A stretch of DNA of 64,000 nt from Pegoplata infirma (taxonomy: Eukaryota; Arthropoda; Insecta; Diptera; Anthomyiidae). Below, one piece after another: positions 58,148 to 64,000 of this stretch. Every line of letters begins with the position of its first letter. The first letter of the stretch is position 1. Made by a program: the position numbers and the translations under genes. The notes below the pieces were generated by a model that did no database searches, was not told where the DNA came from, and saw only the letters and a list, made by a program, of their open reading frames with translations. The stretch lies in NCBI GenBank assembly GCA_963921195.1, contig OY992536.1, forward strand, positions 331,965,038 through 332,029,037, read 5' to 3'.

Positions 58148-58983
58148 ATATCTTTACTGATGGATCGAAGCAATCGCATGGTGTTGGAGCTGGTTTCACG
58201 ATACTGGAACTTGACCAACACTTATCTTTTAAATTACCCGTGGACTCGAGTATCTTTCAGGCTGAGATAGCTGCTATATCAAAAGCTGTGGAATATATGG
58301 CAAAGGAAAAAGGTGCCACCCTTAATTTCTACGTGGATAGTCAAGCTGCTCTAAAGGCACTCTTGAGCTACCAAATTAAATCGAAAACGGTTTTAAAGTG
58401 TTACGAGAATTTAAAACAACTTTGCTTAAATAATGAAGTTACCTTATTATGGGTACCAGGGCACGAAGGAATAGAAGGAAACGAGAAAGCAGATGAACTC
58501 GCGAAACTTGGAGCAGATGGCATAGGTACCACCATAATGCTTTCACCGCCACTCCAGCATTTCAAACTAAAACGAAATACCCTAACTGTCGCCAAAGCAA
58601 ATCGAAGATGGAAGGAACTTGGGACAAGTCGTATAAGCAGAATTTTATGGCCACGCTATGATTTAGGAAGAACTAAATTCTTACTTACACTTACGAGAAT
58701 AGAATGTCGTATGTTGACAGGTTTAATAACGGGACACTGTCTTGTCGGAAAACATGCCAAGAACATGAACCTTATTACGGACGCAAACTGTAAAAGGTGC
58801 GAGACACCAGACGTCGAAGAGACCATTGAACACATCCTGTGTCACTGCCCGGCTTTGGCACGAACTCGACTATCAATTATAGGAAGTTCACAGTTCGAGA
58901 CTTTGGAGGAAATTACGAGGATAGACCTGGAAAGCTTGAAACAATTCGCAATGAAGGTCAATGTATTTAGTTTACATCGATAA
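58148..58983 (+). pseudogene. LINE RNase H domain and Cys/His C-terminus
   Basis: The frame from about 58150 reads INIFTDGSKQSHGVGAGF, then FQAEIAAISKAVEY, FYVDSQAALKAL, LLWVPGHEGIEGNEKADELA. This gives the four RNase H acidic positions (D of TDGS, E of QAEI, D of VDSQ, D of KADEL) plus the H of PGH. It continues to RRWKELGTSRISRILW, GLITGHCLVGKHA, CKRC and EETIEHILCHCPAL. The stop is at 58981-58983. It is +1/-1 shifted from the RT frame, and the usual spacer is shortened, so the protein is broken although RNase H itself is intact. Confidence 0.85.
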
Positions 58984-59074
58984 GCGGAAAAAGTTTTGTG
59001 GTATCGCTATGGACCAATTGGTCTATGCGGAGTGCCCATCTGGCACCGCCACCCTAACCTAACCTAACCTATTA

Positions 59075-59221
59075 AATAGTTCCAAATCAATCCCAATTTA
59101 CATAGATGATATAAAAACTCCAATTTCAAACTCAGCCAAATATCTTGGTATAACACTTGATGCGGAGCTCAGATGGAAAATACACGTTAAGAAAAAATTT
59201 GAAGAGTTAAACCTGAAATAT
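59075..59221 (+). pseudogene. Fragment of a different LINE reverse transcriptase
   Basis: Directly after the CCTAA tail the frame reads NSSKSIPIYIDDIKTPISNS, then AKYLGITLDAELRWKIHVKKK, a jockey-type RT phrase (V-KYLG-x-LD). About 50 residues remain. It runs on without a stop into the sequence of the next entry. Confidence 0.7.
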
Positions 59222-59529
59222 CTTATGATAAATGCTGCACAACGTGGAAAAGATGAACCAAAAAACATTTGCGAAATAGCGGAAGAACTTATAAATAGTG
59301 ATTGCCGCGACAGTATGGTACGTAAAAAGTGCATAATAGTCAAAAAGTATTTTTTTTTTTATTTTTAAAGACTACTAAAAACAATGTACCAATATTTTTT
59401 TAGGAAGCAAACACGTCACAATGTACTACAAAGTCCATGGTTTTTAATGAGTCTGAAATAGAGATGCAAACGAGACGGAAAATGTTGTATAATTGTAAAC
59501 ATTACAGAAGTTGCATCACGGATTTATAG
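59222..59529 (+). pseudogene. Unidentified two-exon-like coding remnant
   Basis: Continuing the same frame, the sequence reads INAAQRGKDEPKNICEIAEE, then LINSDCRDSM up to a donor ATG|GTACGT at 59318. After 86 nt an acceptor TTTTTTTAG leads to EANTSQCTTKSMVFNESEIE, then MQTRRKMLYNC and a stop at 59527-59529. The phases match. It is not LINE-like and I do not recognise it. It could be a captured gene piece or chance. Confidence 0.35.
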
Positions 59530-59689
59530 TCATCTCCGACCCAAGAAAACAATCCTACAGATCCCTACCGACTTAACCACAATAAAAACAGATTAATAGG
59601 GAAGACGCTGTTAAAACAGATTTTTTGAAGATTGCGAAAACTTAGGCCAATGCCTTAATGGTAAAAATTTATATTTATAAAATTAATTT

Positions 59690-61320
59690 GTCTCAGAATC
59701 TGAGACTTTTTCTATAGAAAAAACGTTTCAGAATTTGAGACTTTTTCTACAAAAAAAAAAAAACGTTTTAGAATTTGAGACTTTTTCTATAGAAAAAATG
59801 TCTCAGAATCTGAGACTTTTTCTATAGAAAAAATGTCTCAGAATCTGAGACTTTTTCTATAGAAAAAATGTCTCAGAATCTGAGACTTTTTCTATAGAAA
59901 AAATGTCTCAGAATCTGAGACTTTTTCTATAGAAAAAATGTCTCAGAATCTGAGACTTTTTCTATAGAAAAAATGTCTCAGAATCTGAGACTTTTTCTAT
60001 AGAAAAAATGTCTCAGAATCTGAGACTTTTTCTATAGAAAAAATGTCTCAGAATCTGAGACTTTTTCTATAGAAAAAATGTCTCAGAATCTGAGACTTTT
60101 TCTATAGAAAAAATGTCTCAGAATCTGAGACTTTTTCTATAGAAAAAATGTCTCAGAATCTGAGACTTTTTCTATAGAAAAAATGTCTCAGAATCTGAGA
60201 CTTTTTCTATAGAAAAAATGTCTCAGAATTTGAGACTTTTTCTATAGAAAAAATGTCTCAGATTCTGAGACATTTTTTCTATTGAGACTTTTTCTATAGA
60301 AAAAATGTCTCAGAATCTGAAACTTTTTCTATAGAAAAAATGTCTCAGAATTTCAGACTTTTTGTATAGAAAAAATTCTCAGAATCTGAGACTTTTTCAA
60401 TAGACAAAATTCTCAGAATCTAAGACTTTTTCAATAGAAAAAATGTCTCAGAATCTGAGACTTTTTCTATAGGAAAAATGTCTCAGAATCTGGGACTTTT
60501 TCTATAGAAAAAATGTCTCAGAATCTGAGACTTTTTATATAGAAAAAATGTCTCAGAATCTGAGACTTTTTCTATAGAAAAAATTCTCAGAACCTGAGAC
60601 TTTTTCTATAGAAAAATGTCTCAGAATCTAGGAATTTTTCTATAGAAAAAATGTCTCAGAATCTGAGACTTTTTCTGAATCTGAGACTTTTTCTATAGAA
60701 AAAATGTGTCAGAATCTGAGACTTTTTCTATAGAAAAAATGTGTCAGAATCTGCGACTTTTTCTATAGAAAAAATTAGTCAGCATCTGAGCCTTTTTTAT
60801 AGAAAAAATGTTCAGAATCTGAGACTTTTTCTATAGAAAAAATGTTCAGAATCTGAGACTTTTTCTATAGAAAAAATGTCTCAGAATCTGAGACTTTTTC
60901 TTTAGAAAAAAATTCTCAGAATCTGAGAATTTTTCTATAAAAAAAAAATGTGTCAGAATCTGAGACTTTTTCTATAGGAAACATTTTCAGAATCTGAGAC
61001 TTTTTCTATAGAAAAAATGAGTCAGAATCTGAGACTTTTTCTATAGAAAAAATTTTCAGAATCTGAGACTTTTTCTATAGAAAAAATGTGTCAGAATCTG
61101 AGACTTTTTCTATAGAAAAAATGTGTCAGAATCTGAGACTTTTTCAATAGAAAAAATGTGTCAGAATCTGAGATTTTTTCTATAGAAAAAATGTGTCAGA
61201 ATCTGAGACTTTTTCTATAGAAAAAATGTGTCAGAATCTGAGACTTTTTCTATAGAAAAAATGTGTCAGAATCTGAAACTTTTTCTATAAAAAATTCTGA
61301 GATTCTCAGACATTTTTTCT
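59690..61320. repeat. Satellite array, 35-bp unit built of two palindromes
   Basis: About 46 units. From 59801 to about 60220 twelve successive units are identical by eye, and after that point mutations, short deletions and a few inverted units (60255-60280, 61295-61315) appear. Each unit is GTCTCAGAATCTGAGAC followed by TTTTTCTATAGAAAAA and AT. Decayed units of the same family occur at 21075, 24600-26500, 33870, 35620-36800, 44490, 46110-46660 and 51850. Confidence 0.95.
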
Positions 61321-61654
61321 GTATTTGATGTATCTTAAAAATCAATTTTTTAGCTTTTAGACCCTCGAAAATTCCCAGAAGGAACTATCGACAGCAACAA
61401 AAATATAAGACGCATTAATGTCCCAAAAAAATTGAAGATGCTCTATTGGAAATAAAAAAATATGGATACTTATTTTTTCGAAGGCCATTTCAACAAAATT
61501 TGCATTTTTTTTACAATATCTTGTTAAAAAAGAATTAATATTTTATATTAACAACAGCTTTATTTTTGTCGTTAGCCTACCGATATTTTTCGAAAGTTAA
61601 CGATACTAAATAGCGACAAAATTCGGTAAAATAAATTATAGAATCACATTTAAC
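61321..61654. other. AT-rich spacer
   Basis: Nothing recognisable is seen. Confidence 0.4.
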
Positions 61655-62725
61655 GACAATTGAATAGTTCATGCGAATAAAGACGAATAGACCATTTGTA
61701 GAATTTTACAGGGGACAATAAAAACGCAGGAAACGGTTAAAAAATAATATTTTTGTCAACTTTTTGGTATTAGCTTAAAGGTTTAAGTCACATCTACCTA
61801 TATACAAAATTTTAGTAAGGTATTCGAAAGAGAACTTGCCAAAAATTGGACTTAAATTTTTTGCTTAAATGGAAAAAGGGTGAATATCCAAAAAAATGTA
61901 TTGAAATTTGAATAAAAATGTGTTATTTTGCAGCAGATTTTGACTACATTTTCACGAGACTTGCAAAACTTGACGAGCTATGGTTGATATTTGTTTGTAA
62001 CACTTTAAGGACTTCGAGGATACACTATTTAAGGATTGCAAGGACATGCAAAAAAAAAATTTTTTTTTAATTTTTTTTTTAATATTCCTGCCTTTTGATG
62101 CAGTAGTAATTCTTTATGACACTAAATACATTTTTAGAAATTATAATATTAACCCTTGACTGCATATTACGATGTAACATAATAGGACGTGAAAAAATTT
62201 TTGTTTTTTATTCCTGACATTGGATGCACTATTAACACTAATTTGTTTGTATGTGCTAAGATTGTTTTTTTTGTGTATAATTTCAAATTTTAGCTAATAT
62301 CAATTTTAAACTCGCAGGTAAATAATTTTTATATAATATTTTGTTAAGGATGGATATTCGCCCTTTTTGCTTTCCACACTTTAAAGTCTTATAACTTAAG
62401 AACGGTAAAATTTTTTGCCAATATAATAAGTGTGGTTTGTTCCTCGTAATGTTCTTTTAACACATTGTTACCGAAAGTAAAATTTTTGTATGTTTTTGTG
62501 TTGTATTTAATCAAAATTGTGCGTTAGTTCACTCCCAATTTAAACAAAAATATAAAAATATACGAATTATTGCACTTTTAAAGTCATTTTTTAGCCTTAA
62601 CAGTCAAAATTTCCCCAAAATTTCTGCATTGTAGGGCTCTGCTAATAAAATGCATTTATGCAAAAAAACGTGTTTGCGAAAAAGTGGTCTATTCGTCCTT
62701 ATTCGCATGAACTATTCAATTGTAA
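61655..62725. repeat. Foldback with ATTCGTC...GACGAAT arms
   Basis: AATTGAATAGTTCATGCGAA and the following AGACGAATAGACCA (61660-61695) are inverted at 62683-62722 (TGGTCTATTCGTCC..ATTCGCATGAACTATTCAAT). The interior is AT-rich with no frame. Confidence 0.65.
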
Positions 62726-64000
62726 AACGAAACATAATAATTTATTTAAACATTTTAAACAAAAAACTGTATATTAGAGCACCCACAAAATGTATGGGAT
62801 GTGCAAAATTGTATTTTTTATCGCTCCCCGCTCATTTTCGGTTGAGTTGGGATTAAAAAATAATATCTATCCAGAAATTGGACTTCTAGGTTGCAAACAG
62901 GCCAAGCAGTTTGAACTTTTGACCTCAAAAATGGGCTAAAAAACCTTTATAGATTAATTTGGCTGTAACTCTTAAAATAAAAGTTTTTCGCAATTAACTT
63001 TCATAACAATTTTTTTGTAGAATCAAAATACAAAGATTTTTCTCTCATACTGTTTTGACCTAAATATGTCCGATCGCGGTGTTTTAAGCGGTTAAAGTCG
63101 AAATTTGGGTCTGAACTTTTTTTAAAAAATTCTCGTAAATTTTTAAATTGAGGAAAATTTGAGCTCCTTGCACAATTCACTAGGGTATTGAATGTAGTTT
63201 TCCAAAAAATTTTTTTTTGCAAAAATATATCGACTGTTCCATGAAAAAATCCCAAAGTTCTACTCTGAATCTCATTTTTTTACAATTCATCCTCAATATA
63301 GGCGAATACTCACTTTGTAATTCCGTGAGTTTCGCACCAAAACATCTGTCTAGGATTTCCCTAAATATATATGGGGTATTCAGTGCCAAATTGGACACTT
63401 TGAAATTTTTTTTTTTACATTTTTTAATTATTTTTAAATTTTTTTAAAACCCATTAAAACCCCCATCCAAGTTTGTTTTCAAATTTTTTTAAATTACCCG
63501 TTTCAAAGATATGGAATTTTCAAAAATAAACTATCGTTTTCCGTATTTTTATCATAACAAATTCAAAAATGGTCAACATTTTTTTTTTTTTTTTTTTAAT
63601 TTTTGTTTTTTTATTAAATATTTCTTAAAGTGTTCTAATATGCAATTTTTAAATGATTGCTCTCTTTGTTTTGTTGTTTTCAATCTTTTCTTAAAATTTT
63701 TTATTTGATTTTTTTTATTTTTTTTTTTTAATTTTTCGTGGTAAACTTAATATTTTCTTAAAATTTTAAGCTTAAGTAGATCGTGGGATTTTGGTAATTA
63801 ATATATTCAGCGGTTTTTGATTTTTTTTTTTGTTTTCCAATCTTTATTAAAACACTTTAAAGAAAATACAAAAATTTCAACAAATTATTATTAAGACAGA
63901 AAAAATCGTGTTTTTTTTTTTTTATTCGATATTTTTTGAACGGATTGTCAAAAAAGATGTCAAAATTTACTTGGAATGGGTTTTTTAAGGGTACTAAAAA
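62726..64000. other. AT-rich sequence, no gene recognised
   Basis: ATATATGGGGTATTCAGTGCC at 63366-63386 resembles the end of the GGCATTCCA foldback families. Overlapping open frames at 63001-63708 on both strands look random. Confidence 0.4.

Larger units (their letters stand above)
57546..59070 (+). mobile_element. 5'-truncated RNase H-type LINE, defective
   Basis: It carries the RT C-terminal part, a deletion/frameshift, the RNase H domain and the Cys/His tail, ending in CCTAACCTAACCTAACCT at 59053-59070. The 5' border is near 57546. Orientation is opposite to the elongase. The tail and C-terminus relate it to the fragments at 1-352, 32668-33008 and 33481-33838. Confidence 0.85.

Noticed and set aside
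59098..59343. 81-codon minus-strand frame
   Set aside because: It is the antisense of an RT fragment that reads correctly on the plus strand.
59690..61320. CRISPR array
   Set aside because: The units are contiguous with no unique spacers and the genome is eukaryotic, so this is a satellite.

Overview
The window looks like nuclear DNA from a higher fly (Diptera, Brachycera; a repeat-rich calyptrate-type genome would fit, but that is inference). The grounds are short 60-70 nt introns with GT...AG ends, two insect-type very-long-chain fatty acid elongase (ELOVL) genes, abundant DINE-1/Helentron-like elements with GGAC-type microsatellites, non-LTR retrotransposon fragments, and very AT-rich sequence. 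Most of the 64 kb is transposon and satellite DNA. Many long open frames in it are accidental.

Layout. 1-5 kb: the 3' end of an RNase H-bearing LINE, foldback elements, a pogo/Tigger-like MITE and a DINE-1-like element. 5-29 kb: Helitron-like elements, large palindromic (foldback) elements, a TIR element carrying three tandem tRNA-like genes, a hAT element with a perfect 8-bp target duplication, and a CACAG-type TIR element split by a 5'-truncated LINE. 29.4-30.7 kb (+): a complete five-exon ELOVL gene. 32-34 kb: broken LINE pieces. 34.6-44.7 kb: a large composite of CCCGGG-ended inverted repeats, with a 1.7-kb direct duplication and two copies of an acidic-tailed terminal exon. 45-52 kb: DINE-1-like, Transib-like and satellite pieces, then a several-level nest of insertions. 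54.1-55.3 kb (+): a candidate two-exon micro-gene whose short intron was inflated by a Transib MITE. 56.3-57.4 kb (-): a second ELOVL gene lacking its first exon in the part read here. 57.5-59.1 kb: a damaged LINE antisense to it. 59.7-61.3 kb: a homogeneous 35-bp satellite made almost entirely of two palindromes. 61.6-64 kb: a foldback and AT-rich sequence.

The two elongases are convergent and about 26 kb apart. Both should act in the ER in very-long-chain fatty acid synthesis. They share the exon 1/2 boundary and an exon 2 of exactly 191 nt, but their later introns differ, so they are old paralogues and not a fresh duplication. All coordinates, splice sites and repeat boundaries were read by eye without alignment software.
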